DNA from: Cyanobacteria bacterium SZAS-4
GTDB taxonomy: Bacteria > Cyanobacteriota > Vampirovibrionia > Obscuribacterales > Obscuribacteraceae
Assembly (NCBI GenBank): GCA_018266255.1
Contig: JAFEAT010000009.1
Span: forward strand, 186,001-250,000
Reading direction: 5' to 3'
DNA length: 64,000 nt
Both the position numbers and the translations under genes were made by a program. Below are positions 1 to 8,862 of the stretch, piece by piece. Under the pieces are notes generated by a model, which saw only the letters and a program-made list of their open reading frames with translations, was not told the DNA's origin and did no database searches. Numbering within the stretch: position 1 is the stretch's first letter; each line of letters opens with the position of its first letter.

Positions 1-1778
1 CCAACAACCGAAACGCCCTTGATTCGGTAGGCCTCTAGCAACTTGCTGACCGCAGGAATTTGAGAATCAGGCACATAAATGTGAGTGATTTCCGGTCTTC
101 TAATACCAAGCACAGTCGACAATGAGCTTCCCAGTTTCAGACGGTCCACGAGCTGCTCGCCAGGTTCCAGCATGCCTGCAGTTCGTAACTTGGGCACGAC
201 GTCAGCAGAAATACCAAATACAACTGGATAGGTATCCAGACTCAATGGACTGTGCCGATGGTAACCCCAACCTTCGTTGAAGTCACGAGTGACAGAGATG
301 GCGCGCCGCCCGTAGTCATGCGTAGCAGCCTCTCCAGCGTGCGTCATGCCACGCGACCTGATTTCGGCTGATGGCAGCAACCCACGCTCGGCAAACACGC
401 CTGGCAGCGACGAGGAGACGGTTCCGTGAAAGAGATTAGGCAATTTGTCGGTTGGCTCGAACGGCATCCAGGACATCGGTGACAAACCTTCGCGGTCTTT
501 CACCCAATGTTCGCGTGGCATCGACATCTTTTTCTGCAACGCAGTCTCGTCGTAACCGAAGAATCGCTCTTTGGCGTATTCGATGCCATTGGCGACGCTG
601 TTCGCATCAGTGCTGTGACGACCAAACAGTTCTGCGATGGGCTCGTCGAGCTCTCGTCCTTGTGTCGAAAGTGCTTTGCGAATCTGCGCCACACGTTCAA
701 CCGGAATGGTCGATGTCGCCAGCTCCTGATCGGTAAATTGCTTAACTCCGGGCTCGGTCTCGGTACCGTGCCACCACTTCAGTAGTTGCTCGCCAAATTC
801 GATAGATTTGTTCTTCTGCTCTTCAAAAACCTGACGACGCTGGCTTCGGTCAACGCTTTCGTACCTCGCATCGATACCTTCGAACGAATCATAGATTTTT
901 GGAATTTCTCTTTCCATCGCCACTACAGGGTTGTTTTCCGCTGTCAGCGTCGGTCTTGGAGTATTATCCAGGATAGCCTTGGAACCAGTCAGCGCATCTC
1001 CAATCCGCGCGACGGGATGCCGCAAGTCGTGCTTGTCCAGGAGAGTGTACGTTTTAGTCTTTGCCTGTTGCGCAGTATCTTGCAATGTCGACTTTACGTC
1101 GTAATACTTTCCCTGCACGGCACTGCTATTTGATATTTTGTTGATTCCGACATCAAGTGCACCGAAACCAGCTCCAAACAGAGCAAACTCACCAGCGCCG
1201 CGAGCAAGTTCAGATGCTGTGGCCATTCTGTGCTCGGTAAAGTATGTATTTCCAATCGTGCTGACCAGACCACCGGCACCACCAGCGATGGCGTTACTGC
1301 CGACTCGTGAGACAAACTGATTTTCGCCGAGAAACTTTGCGTTCTCGAGCAACTTTCCGGCTCCGCCCATCGTGGCAAAAGTCGCACCAGTTACAGCCGC
1401 GTTTTCCAAACGCCCTTGAAGCAGCCCTTTGCTCTCTGAACTGGGAGTGAACAGACCGCCATAGATTCCGCCCGAAACACCCATCGATGTCGCCGTTCTG
1501 GCTGCTTCAGAAGCGAAAATCCCAGTAGCAGGCTCGCCCATCAGCTTGGTGGCAGCGCCGCCAGTAACCTTATGCAGCGCAGTGAAATCCAAGATGAAGC
1601 CGACCATGCCGCCAGCCTTGTAAGCGAGAGACGAATTGCTCTCGTCATGTTGCTCGACATGAGCGCCGATGAGCTGCCGAACACCGTCGATTGGCTGCTG
1701 TATGGCAGTCTCGTAGAGCCCGTGAGCGAAATCGCCGACGATGCTGTTGTTCTTCTGGGTGGGCTTGTCCAGTTCCAT
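1..1778 (-). CDS. Large protein with Gly-rich hydrophobic N-half and HGT-containing C-terminal module (3' end off window)
   Basis: An open minus-strand frame starts at an ATG (1776-1778), preceded closely by AAGGG, and stays open for about 592 codons to the left edge, so the C-terminus is missing. Residues 30-200 hold several Gly/Ala-rich hydrophobic stretches (for example AGGMVGFILDF, GGIYGGLF, NAIAGGAGGL) like membrane or translocation segments. The middle (about 200-430) is hydrophilic and charged. Around residue 450 the sequence reads LFHGTVSSSLPGVFAERGL, then RRAISVTRDF and YPVVFGI. This order resembles the H-G-T, S-T-x-D/F and third-strand pattern of the ADP-ribosyltransferase/RNA 2'-phosphotransferase fold. 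That assignment is a motif-level inference; no catalytic Glu is certain. It lies 156 bp downstream of the ABC exporter genes in the same direction. It could equally be an uncharacterised surface or effector protein. Confidence 0.72.
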   Translation of the reverse strand, partial: MELDKPTQKNNSIVGDFAHGLYETAIQQPIDGVRQLIGAHVEQHDESNSSLAYKAGGMVGFILDFTALHKVTGGAATKLMGEPATGIFASEAARTATSMGVSGGIYGGLFTPSSESKGLLQGRLENAAVTGATFATMGGAGKLLENAKFLGENQFVSRVGSNAIAGGAGGLVSTIGNTYFTEHRMATASELARGAGEFALFGAGFGALDVGINKISNSSAVQGKYYDVKSTLQDTAQQAKTKTYTLLDKHDLRHPVARIGDALTGSKAILDNTPRPTLTAENNPVVAMEREIPKIYDSFEGIDARYESVDRSQRRQVFEEQKNKSIEFGEQLLKWWHGTETEPGVKQFTDQELATSTIPVERVAQIRKALSTQGRELDEPIAELFGRHSTDANSVANGIEYAKERFFGYDETALQKKMSMPREHWVKDREGLSPMSWMPFEPTDKLPNLFHGTVSSSLPGVFAERGLLPSAEIRSRGMTHAGEAATHDYGRRAISVTRDFNEGWGYHRHSPLSLDTYPVVFGISADVVPKLRTAGMLEPGEQLVDRLKLGSSLSTVLGIRRPEITHIYVPDSQIPAVSKLLEAYRIKGVSVV

Positions 1779-1934
1779 ACCCTTAGTATGCACAGGGGCG
1801 TAGGGGCTGTCAGTGGGGGAATTACGTGTGCACAGTCCATGGGGTAAGCCGAAGGCTATACTCAAGCATGAGTACGACGCCTATAAAAAAATTCCAGAAC
1901 TAGCAAACATGACTGTGTCTTCAGAACTCACGAT

Positions 1935-2729
1935 TTAGAAAACAGCAGTAGCCGCTGGTGCGACAAAAGCCTTTTGCTTGTAGTCCGTTTGAGCCATAAC
2001 TGATTCGTAAATCGGTCGAACTTCGTCAACCGTGCCCTCGGCGATCAGGCGACCTTCGTTAACGAGAACAGCTCGCTGACAGAATCTATCTACGATTCGC
2101 ATGTTGTGGGTGACGACAATAATTGTGGTGCCCGCTTCTTGCAGTTCTCGCACTTTCTGATTGCACTTGTTGATAAATCGCTCATCACCTACAGCCAATG
2201 CTTCGTCGACCAACAGAACTTCGGGGTCCACGCTGATTGCAGTAGCGAAGGCAAGACGCACACCCATTCCGCTAGAATAAGTCTTTAGCGGTTGGTCAAA
2301 GAATTCACCAACTTCTGCAAATTCAGCGATGCTATCCATTCTTTCCAACATTTCTTCTTTGGAAATGCCAAGCATCATTCCATTCATCAAAACATTTTCG
2401 CGACCGCTATAGTCAGGCTGGAAGCCAGCTCCCAACTCGAGAATGGCAGTAACGCGACCGCGCACTGTCACAGTTCCGTAAGTTGGACGCATTACACCTG
2501 CCACCAACTGCAGTAGCGTTGATTTGCCTGCACCATTTGGTCCTAGAACTGCAGTCGTGCAATTTTCGAATTTGACCGACATGTCGCTAAGCGCCCAGTA
2601 TTCACGGTGGAATGACTTTCTATTGCGCAGAACAACTTCTTTCAGACGGTCGATGGGACGGTCGTAGATGTTGTGTCGCTTCGACACATTCTCTAGTTCA
2701 ACTTTGTATCTTTCTACTTGCTCTGTCAT
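1935..2729 (-). CDS. Polysaccharide ABC exporter, ATP-binding subunit (Wzt/TagH type)
   Basis: A 264-residue ABC ATPase that would energise export of a surface glycan or teichoic-acid-like polymer across the inner membrane. Visible motifs are Walker A GPNGAGKST (about 63-71), the LELGAGFQPDYSGREN segment typical of Wzt/TagH ATPases (about 97-112), signature YSSGM (151-155), Walker B VLLVDEALAVGD (171-182) and the switch His in VVTHN (208). It lacks the extra C-terminal carbohydrate-binding domain found in some Wzt proteins. Its ATG lies 1 bp after the stop of the permease gene, so the two are surely one transcript. The downstream acyltransferase genes suggest the exported polymer may be O-acylated, which is inference. 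Confidence 0.93.
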   Translation of the reverse strand: MTEQVERYKVELENVSKRHNIYDRPIDRLKEVVLRNRKSFHREYWALSDMSVKFENCTTAVLGPNGAGKSTLLQLVAGVMRPTYGTVTVRGRVTAILELGAGFQPDYSGRENVLMNGMMLGISKEEMLERMDSIAEFAEVGEFFDQPLKTYSSGMGVRLAFATAISVDPEVLLVDEALAVGDERFINKCNQKVRELQEAGTTIIVVTHNMRIVDRFCQRAVLVNEGRLIAEGTVDEVRPIYESVMAQTDYKQKAFVAPAATAVF

Positions 2730-2730
2730 C

Positions 2731-3678
2731 TTACATAATGTCCGCGAATGACTTCTTCGTCTTTTGGAAGAAGCCGTAACCCAGAACCCATGCGATTACA
2801 GCAACCGCAGTGTAACTTGCATAAACAGGCCAGTTCGGTGCAAGTCCTTCCAACAAAACTCTTCGATAATCAGTGACGATCCCAGCCATTGGATTGATCC
2901 AGATCAAAAATTGCAAATTCTGAGGCAATGCTGATGCAGGATATACAATCGGCGTCGCATACATCCAGGCTGACAGTCCAAGCGCCATGAGATGGCGAAT
3001 GTCGCGGATGTACACTCCCAGACTGGCAAGCAAACAGCTAAGCCCACCAGTGAAAAGGATTTGTGAAACAACAATCAGAGGCAAGAACAGAATCGTCGGA
3101 TGAACCGTGTGCAAAGTAAGCGTTGCAGCCACAAACAAAATAGTGAATGCCACAAGCTCGCTCATCAATGAGGAAATAACCAGCACCACAGGTAGTATCT
3201 GCAATGGAAATACGACACGCTTCACCAAATTTGGTGACTCTAAAATTGTTGTCGTCGAACGAGAAAGCGATTCAGCCAAACAGCTCCACGGCAACAAACC
3301 AGCCATGAGGTACAGCGCGAAATTGCCAGTGCTATCGCTTGCGCCGAATTTAACCTTCAAAACCACAGAAAACAAAAATGTATAGAGCACCAAATGCCCG
3401 ATCGGGTTGATCAACGGCCAGAAGGCGCCCAAGAGTGAACCCTTGTAGCGCCCAATGAAATCGCGATGAACCATCAAACGAATCAGAGCACGATTGCCCC
3501 ACAGACTCGTAGGTGCCTCGCTACCGGCAGCCACTGTCGAAACACGACTGCCAGGTACTCTTGGCCTTGATTCTTGTGTTGGTCGTTCTGAAACTGCAGC
3601 AGTCACTTGGGAAACCTGAAACCTTGGTGCCAATCCTGAACCCGTTTGGATTTCAAGATGGTACCACCTTCCACGCAA
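2731..3678 (-). CDS. Polysaccharide ABC exporter, permease subunit (Wzm/TagG, ABC-2 family)
   Basis: A 315-residue membrane protein with six hydrophobic spans after about 85 hydrophilic N-terminal residues. The core RDFIGRYKGSLLGAFWPLINP is a hallmark of ABC-2 polysaccharide permeases, and the C-terminal end (RRVLLEG...FFQKTKKSFADIM) also fits Wzm/TagG. It partners the ATPase gene that follows after 1 bp. The start is uncertain: the longest frame begins with TTG at 3678, and internal TTG and GTG codons are possible because no in-frame ATG occurs before the first span. The Ser/Pro/Arg-rich N-terminal extension is longer than in typical family members, which may mean the true start lies downstream. 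Confidence 0.9.
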   Translation of the reverse strand: MRGRWYHLEIQTGSGLAPRFQVSQVTAAVSERPTQESRPRVPGSRVSTVAAGSEAPTSLWGNRALIRLMVHRDFIGRYKGSLLGAFWPLINPIGHLVLYTFLFSVVLKVKFGASDSTGNFALYLMAGLLPWSCLAESLSRSTTTILESPNLVKRVVFPLQILPVVLVISSLMSELVAFTILFVAATLTLHTVHPTILFLPLIVVSQILFTGGLSCLLASLGVYIRDIRHLMALGLSAWMYATPIVYPASALPQNLQFLIWINPMAGIVTDYRRVLLEGLAPNWPVYASYTAVAVIAWVLGYGFFQKTKKSFADIM

Positions 3679-3713
3679 TCGCTCATTACAAGCCTGCTAA
3701 TGTTCGGCTCCGA

Positions 3714-4475
3714 TTAGGGAGTCGTAGTGGTCGTTGTTTCAGTGCTAGTGCTGGTGCTTGTGCTGCTTTCGCCAGGTGCAGGCGAAGATTCGGTACTTTC
3801 TGTCTTCTTAACAGTTGTAGTCTTTTCGGTAGCAGGTTTGGCACCCTTAGCGCCCTTTCCACCCTTGGTGGCTTCGGAGCCTTTTGGAGGTGTGCCGGCC
3901 CAGTTCAGACCTTTGCGAACTTCATCGGCGCCCAAATCGAACGCTGAGACGGTGTTGACCTTAGTTCCGGTCTTGTCTGTGTAGTTGAGAATGCCTGTGT
4001 ACTTGTCGCCGAACTCATAGATTTCGCCAGGAGTTTTCACTTTGTCAGACTTCATCTGAGAATCATCGACTTTCGTTTGCTGTGGAGCATCAGCAGGAAG
4101 CAGTGTCTTCAGAATTTCAAGTGCGTCTTCTTTAGGAATCGGGTTGGTCATATAGAGCGTCTGCAGAACAAAGCATTTGTCGCCTTTGCACTGAGCCACA
4201 TACTGGCCGCCCTTCTTATCATAGGTGCGGCTCAGGTACTGGGTGCGTCCACCGTTGCTCGCTGCTGGTTTTGGGTCGACCACGAATGTGATGGTGGCAT
4301 CTTTAAAAGTCGCTTCAGGCATGCCGACCTTGATAGTATCCAACTGAACGGTGCCCTGTGGCGTGACGTTGGTAGTGTTGCTACCAGACTTCGAACACGA
4401 ACTGAGGTTGACGATGGATAACAAAGCAACGCTTGCTGCTAATGCATTTTTCTTGAAGATGGTCACGTCGAACAT
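3714..4475 (-). CDS. Putative lipoprotein with low-complexity Thr/Ser-rich C-terminus
   Basis: A 253-residue protein with a signal peptide and the lipobox LSSC (Cys27), so a lipid-anchored envelope protein is predicted. After the cysteine come a short Ser/Asn/Thr linker and a globular central part (about 45-185) that I do not recognise; it contains CKGDKCF, a possible disulfide. The last about 65 residues are Lys/Gly/Ala- then Ser/Thr-rich (TSTSTSTETTTTTTP), probably disordered. A GGAG Shine-Dalgarno lies 8 bases before the ATG. It sits between the SGNH-like acyltransferase gene and the ABC permease gene, all on the minus strand, so a role in the same surface-polymer pathway is plausible but unproven. 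Confidence 0.85.
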   Translation of the reverse strand: MFDVTIFKKNALAASVALLSIVNLSSCSKSGSNTTNVTPQGTVQLDTIKVGMPEATFKDATITFVVDPKPAASNGGRTQYLSRTYDKKGGQYVAQCKGDKCFVLQTLYMTNPIPKEDALEILKTLLPADAPQQTKVDDSQMKSDKVKTPGEIYEFGDKYTGILNYTDKTGTKVNTVSAFDLGADEVRKGLNWAGTPPKGSEATKGGKGAKGAKPATEKTTTVKKTESTESSPAPGESSTSTSTSTETTTTTTP

Positions 4476-4600
4476 TCTTTTTACTCCGAAGGATATACGT
4501 TCTGTAGCCCTTCATGGCGTGGGTACAGCAAGCTCAGTTTAGCCGGTTGCGTGGCTTAAATGGGCACTCGTAAAGCCCTCATTATGAATTCTATATAAGA

Positions 4601-5830
4601 CTATAAAGCAGATGAAGTTTTTGTCGCGGCAATTGATGACAAGTCGGTTTTTTTGATCAAATTTTGCGCGAGAGCAGAGAAGAATTTCTTTCCGCCACGT
4701 GAGTTCAAGTGGCTGCAATCCTCGAAGTCAGTCAGACTAAACAGACGGTGGTCGTCCATGTCGATATATGCAACGTGATACTTTTCGGTAGTATCTTTGA
4801 GGAAATTGTAATAGCGCTCGCGCAACGTCGGATCGACCAAATCACGATTGGGACCGGTTATCGGCATGTTTACGACGACAAGTGGAATTGCATTTTCGTG
4901 AGCAAGACGAATCATCTCGCCGAAGTTTTTCTCGTGTTGATTGTATAGATTGACGTTCGGCGGGTAGTAGCGCATTTTGTAATGCGAAAGGTCTGCCAGT
5001 GGATTGTGCTGCTTGACTGTGTCCGAGATCTCATCCTCTAAATCGAGTTTCGTTCTCTTCGCATAAGCAGCGGGCAGCATCGGCGCTTTCGAGCCTTTGT
5101 AAGCTGCAGCGCGGAATAAGTCTGTTGGATGTCCCGAAACGTCGCTCAGATACGCGGCACCATGCAAACGCAAATAAGTAAAGAACTGTTCGACTGCATT
5201 CAAGTTATGCGGTGCGAGTGTGCGTTCGATGTTTTGAGAAGCGACTTCGTAGAATGGCTTCCCTTGCGGAAATTTGTACTTGAGAAGCGATTGATGAACG
5301 TAAGTGTTGTTCACGAGCGGCTGATCGTTCGACATGAATTCAGCAGGCGCCGTGGCAACTACGACAAAATTCGGACGTTTGCCCAACTCTATTGCTCGCT
5401 GAAAAATCAGCTCATAGTCAGACGCCATACAACCACGTAAGGCAAGATTCAAGACGCTGACATCGGCACCGAGATCTTTCTTCAACTGATTTTCAAAATA
5501 TGTCGCTTTGCTGTAGTCATTAGCGAACCGTTGTTCATGCAGCTCTTTGTTGATTGACATGTCACTTACTTCAGCGGCAGTTCGCATCAACGAAGAACCA
5601 AGTACCACCACAGATGGTTCATTGTCATTCGCCGACAAATACTTGATCGCTTTGTTGCAGTGACGGTCTGGGCTCGGAAATTGCTCTTGATACCACTCAG
5701 GCAGAAAAGTAGGTATCAGCCCTGTGGCGATGGCATCGACGCCAATCAAAAAGACGACAATCAGCACGAAAGGGCTGCTGGCTAAACGTCGCCACCCCTT
5801 CTGTTTTGTTGTTGTCTGTTCTGCTGCCAT
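4601..5830 (-). CDS. SGNH/DltD-AlgX-like membrane-anchored acyltransferase partner (copy 1)
   Basis: About 409 residues from an ATG at 5830 with an AAGG ribosome site 5 bases upstream; a longer start at 5872 would overlap the MBOAT gene. One membrane anchor (about 20-38) precedes an extracytoplasmic domain with VVVLGSSLMR (Ser near 79, the GDS-like nucleophile block) and a C-terminal FEDCSHLNSRGG, giving the Asp/His pair. This is the layout of SGNH-fold proteins that work with MBOAT acyltransferases (DltD, AlgJ/AlgX, PatB). It would pass acyl groups onto a secreted polymer. The MBOAT gene ends 7 bp upstream. A paralogous pair lies at 19036-21670. Confidence 0.85.
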   Translation of the reverse strand: MAAEQTTTKQKGWRRLASSPFVLIVVFLIGVDAIATGLIPTFLPEWYQEQFPSPDRHCNKAIKYLSANDNEPSVVVLGSSLMRTAAEVSDMSINKELHEQRFANDYSKATYFENQLKKDLGADVSVLNLALRGCMASDYELIFQRAIELGKRPNFVVVATAPAEFMSNDQPLVNNTYVHQSLLKYKFPQGKPFYEVASQNIERTLAPHNLNAVEQFFTYLRLHGAAYLSDVSGHPTDLFRAAAYKGSKAPMLPAAYAKRTKLDLEDEISDTVKQHNPLADLSHYKMRYYPPNVNLYNQHEKNFGEMIRLAHENAIPLVVVNMPITGPNRDLVDPTLRERYYNFLKDTTEKYHVAYIDMDDHRLFSLTDFEDCSHLNSRGGKKFFSALAQNLIKKTDLSSIAATKTSSAL

Positions 5831-5837
5831 CGTCGCC

Positions 5838-7289
5838 TTAGAATTGGAAGTAAATAAATGGCTGCGCTGCATTGGACATGAACGTGATCATCAGCACTAC
5901 TAGCGCACTCCAGTAGACCGCTTTGACAGGAACTGGAACGACATTGAAAGCGCGTTTCTCGATCAGCTTGCCTAACGGATAGTTGATCACCAAAAGGGTC
6001 AGGGTCATAGCGATGACGACTGGCACAACCAGTGGCATTTCCTGTTTCAAGACGATGAATTGATGACCTTCCACGCTAGTGAAGATGGGATGGAAAAGCA
6101 CCATCTTTTTGACGAAGTTGAAGGCGGCGCTGATGTTTGTCATACCGAAGAACACACAACCGACAACCACTGCGTTAAATGTGAGCAACATCGACAGTGC
6201 ATGGAAAACTTTCGAGTCCCAGAACTTTTGCAATTGAGGAAGCTTCGCTTTGACACCAACAAACTCACGGTGAACGATTAAGCAGATGCCGTGGTAGATG
6301 CCCCAGACGACGAAGTTCCAGGAAGCTCCGTGCCACAATCCACCCAACGCCATCGTGACGAACAAATTCCAATTTACTTTCCACTTGGTACCACGGGAGC
6401 CACCAATCGGAATAAACAAATAGTCTCTCAACCAGGTCGACAACGAGATGTGCCAGCGCTTCCAGAAGTCAGCCATGTTGGCAGCAATGAACGGCAAATT
6501 GAAGTTGATTGGAATGTGATAGCCAAACAACATCGCTGAACCGCGACCGATGTCTGTGTAAGCAGAGAAGTCAAAGTAGATTTGGAAGGCAAATGCGTAA
6601 GCGAAGAGCCAGAGTTCGACCGCACCGTAAACGTTCGGATCGGCGAATCCCATTTGCACAAAAGTCGACAGATTGTTAGCGAGCAGGAGCTTCTTCGCCA
6701 TTCCAGTAATGATCAGCGGCACACCTTCGTCGAAATCTGAGAGGTGTGGCTTCTTCTCTTCAAGCATCTGCGCCACGAAATCTGGATAGCGCTTAACTGG
6801 TCCGGCAATTTGAGTGGGGAAGAAAGCCGCGAACAGAGCGAATAGAACGAACGAATTTACGGGCTTGTTGCCGCGGTAAATTTCGAACAAATAGTGAATA
6901 AACTCAAATGTGAAGAAAGAGATGCCCAGCGGAAGGATGATATTCGTCACCCAGCCAGGATTATGGTGTGTTAAGAGTCCAACAGTTGCTGCAGCTGTCG
7001 TCACTGCGAAACCAGCATATTTGAAGATGCCGAGAGTGAGCAGGTTCAGCCCAATACCGATGCCGAGAAGCAGCTTCCGCTTTTCCATGTGGCGGTGCAT
7101 GAAAGCGCCCCAGACCCAGTTGAGGAAAGTCATCGGCACGATCAGCAAAATGAACTGCGGAATCCAGCTCATGTAGAAGATATAGCTGGCGAGCAGAAGC
7201 ATCGGCAGGCGCATTTTGTGGGGCAGAACCCAGAACAGCGCGACTACACACGGCAGAAAGATTAGATATTGGAGAGTGGTAAACAGCAT
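5838..7289 (-). CDS. MBOAT family membrane O-acyltransferase (AlgI/DltB type, copy 1)
   Basis: A 483-residue multi-span protein starting MLFTTLQYLIFLP; the ATG at 7289 is chosen because the paralogue at 20472 begins the same way, rather than the longer frame starting at 7358. The MBOAT core is clear: FFPTQIAGPVKRY, WKRWHISLSTWLRDYLFIPIGG, and GGLWHGASWNFVVWGIYHG with the two family histidines. AlgI/DltB relatives move acyl groups across the inner membrane for polysaccharide or teichoic-acid acylation. It is followed after 7 bp by the SGNH-like partner gene, so the two form an operon. Confidence 0.93.
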   Translation of the reverse strand: MLFTTLQYLIFLPCVVALFWVLPHKMRLPMLLLASYIFYMSWIPQFILLIVPMTFLNWVWGAFMHRHMEKRKLLLGIGIGLNLLTLGIFKYAGFAVTTAAATVGLLTHHNPGWVTNIILPLGISFFTFEFIHYLFEIYRGNKPVNSFVLFALFAAFFPTQIAGPVKRYPDFVAQMLEEKKPHLSDFDEGVPLIITGMAKKLLLANNLSTFVQMGFADPNVYGAVELWLFAYAFAFQIYFDFSAYTDIGRGSAMLFGYHIPINFNLPFIAANMADFWKRWHISLSTWLRDYLFIPIGGSRGTKWKVNWNLFVTMALGGLWHGASWNFVVWGIYHGICLIVHREFVGVKAKLPQLQKFWDSKVFHALSMLLTFNAVVVGCVFFGMTNISAAFNFVKKMVLFHPIFTSVEGHQFIVLKQEMPLVVPVVIAMTLTLLVINYPLGKLIEKRAFNVVPVPVKAVYWSALVVLMITFMSNAAQPFIYFQF

Positions 7290-7447
7290 TTCGGTTCGCC
7301 AGTGCCAGGTTGCGCCACACGGTTGTTGAGAGCGCCCAAGTCGGCTGTATGGTAACACGGGCGCATGTTGTCAAACCGGAGAAAGATTTTAGGTCTCCAA
7401 GCGCCAATTGATAGAATGAGAGAAGGATTAGATTGCGAGGGAGCATT

Positions 7448-7831
7448 ATGGCTTTTCAATCAGACAAAAAATGCCCCTACTGCGCCGAAACCATACGAGC
7501 TCTCGCGGAAATTTGCAGATTCTGCAACCGCACGGTCATGAACGCAAAACTTTGTATTGCATGCTGCGAACCTTTGCGTCCAACCGCTTTGATATGCCGC
7601 TTTTGCAAACAAGAGCAACCGGCAACTTCCGTGCCTGCAAAGGAAGAACCAGCAGTCACTGGCATTGCGCCTGGCCTCACATTCGGTTTTCAGATTCCCG
7701 CGCACAATCCAGTCTACACCCCGATTGAACCTAAAAAGCTGCCTGAGCAATGCCAGGCAGAAAAGGAATTTCAAAACTGGCAAAAGCAGCGCCGAGATGC
7801 CATCACATATGGTGACAAGGAAAACCGATGA
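7448..7831 (+). CDS. Small double zinc-ribbon protein
   Basis: A 127-residue protein whose first 60 residues carry four CxxC-type pairs: CPYC near the start, CRFC, CIACC and a second CRFC, with the recurring theme AxICRFC. Two zinc ribbons are therefore likely. The rest is Pro/Glu/Lys-rich without recognisable domain. The ATG at 7448 has a GAGGGAG site 6 bases upstream, better than an upstream in-frame start at 7433. Its stop overlaps the start of the next gene (ATGA), and that gene encodes a related zinc ribbon, suggesting translational coupling and a joint role. Function unknown. Confidence 0.82.
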   Translation: MAFQSDKKCPYCAETIRALAEICRFCNRTVMNAKLCIACCEPLRPTALICRFCKQEQPATSVPAKEEPAVTGIAPGLTFGFQIPAHNPVYTPIEPKKLPEQCQAEKEFQNWQKQRRDAITYGDKENR

Positions 7832-8142
7832 TGGGTGAAACTCTAAGACAATGTCCACATTGTGCTGAACTCGTATTGCCTGATGCGATTATCTGCCGAT
7901 TCTGCGACCGAGGAATTTCGTACGAACGCTTTAAGAATTGTCCTCATTGCGCTGAGATGATCTGGACGAACGCTACATACTGCCGTTACTGTAAGTCTAC
8001 GGTTGGCGCTGCAATCGAGTGGACACCGGCTGCCACCGACCGCAAGACCTTGTTTGACCAGATCAAAGCGGGCACGGGAATGCATCTCGACGATGAAGCG
8101 ATCGACAAAATATTCGAGCGACTGATGAGGAGAGCAAAGTGA
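7828..8142 (+). CDS. Small zinc-ribbon protein, second of pair
   Basis: A 104-residue protein with CPHCAELVLPDAIICRFC and a second copy CPHCAEMIWTNATYCRYC, that is two tandem zinc ribbons in the first 60 residues, then a charged helical tail. It resembles the preceding protein and is translationally coupled to it through an ATGA overlap, with AAGGA 6 bases before the ATG. Its stop overlaps the GTG start of the next gene. Proteins with these C-P-x-C-A-E ribbons are common but uncharacterised; nucleic-acid or protein binding is the usual guess. A sequence comparison of the pair would show whether they arose by duplication. Confidence 0.82.
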   Translation: MMGETLRQCPHCAELVLPDAIICRFCDRGISYERFKNCPHCAEMIWTNATYCRYCKSTVGAAIEWTPAATDRKTLFDQIKAGTGMHLDDEAIDKIFERLMRRAK

Positions 8143-8855
8143 AATTTAGAAACGTCCTCATTGCATTGCTCCTGATGACTGGCTCTGCAACAGCGGCTAA
8201 CGCGGAAGACTTATATCGACGAGCAGTTCTGAATTACCAGGCACGCCACTATTCTGCGGCTTTGTCCGACTTTGAAAAACTGGCGGCAGCGTATCCGAAC
8301 AATGCGATGGTGCGCTACTATCGCGGACTTTCGTATCAAGGAACAAACCAAATATCGCTGGCGAAGAAAGATTTTGAGTGGGTTGCCACCAATTGTCCTG
8401 ACGGGAAGGTCAAACAATTGGGTGCGCAAGGACTTCAGAATCTTGGTTCCTATCGCTCAACGACATCAAGCTCAGCGGCTGCCGCTCCGTTTTTCGCGCA
8501 GGCAGGCTCTATGGGCTCCACCGGATCATCTGCTGGCGTGGCAACGAATACCATAGCATCAGCTTCGAGACCAGGTGGCAAGCTGCAAAAAATTCTGGAA
8601 TTTACGAGCGAAACTTGTCCAACATGTATAACTTTCGCACCAGTTTTTGCGCAGACGAAAAGCAAATACCCCGGTCTGGACATGCAATCTCTGGATGTTG
8701 CAGATTCGGGTAACGCATCACTCGTTCAGCAATTCCAGGTCAAAAACTATCCAACGATCGTGTTCTTATCCACAAACGGATCCGTGCTCTTCAAGCGCGC
8801 GGGCGCACCAGACAATGTCGCCCAGTTCTCGCAACTGATCGATCAGTACCGGTAA
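8139..8855 (+). CDS. Secreted TPR-thioredoxin fold protein
   Basis: A 238-residue protein with an N-terminal signal peptide (cleavage near ANA-ED), one or two TPR-like helices (YRRAVLNYQARHYSAALSDF, then AMVRYYRGLSY), a Ser/Ala/Gly linker, and a C-terminal thioredoxin domain with a redox motif CPTC in FTSETCPTCITFAPVF and the cis-proline segment VKNYPTIVFL. An exported thiol-disulfide or redox-sensing role is likely. It starts with GTG, preceded by AGGAG at 6 bases, and overlaps the stop of the zinc-ribbon gene (GTGA). The coupling of cytoplasmic zinc-ribbon proteins with an exported thioredoxin-like protein is unusual. Confidence 0.87.
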   Translation: MKFRNVLIALLLMTGSATAANAEDLYRRAVLNYQARHYSAALSDFEKLAAAYPNNAMVRYYRGLSYQGTNQISLAKKDFEWVATNCPDGKVKQLGAQGLQNLGSYRSTTSSSAAAAPFFAQAGSMGSTGSSAGVATNTIASASRPGGKLQKILEFTSETCPTCITFAPVFAQTKSKYPGLDMQSLDVADSGNASLVQQFQVKNYPTIVFLSTNGSVLFKRAGAPDNVAQFSQLIDQYR

Positions 8856-8862
8856 ATTACTA

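Noticed and set aside
452-1320. Several plus-strand open frames under the edge gene
   Set aside because: They are short, compositionally odd and lie antisense to a continuous 592-codon frame with domain-like sequence.
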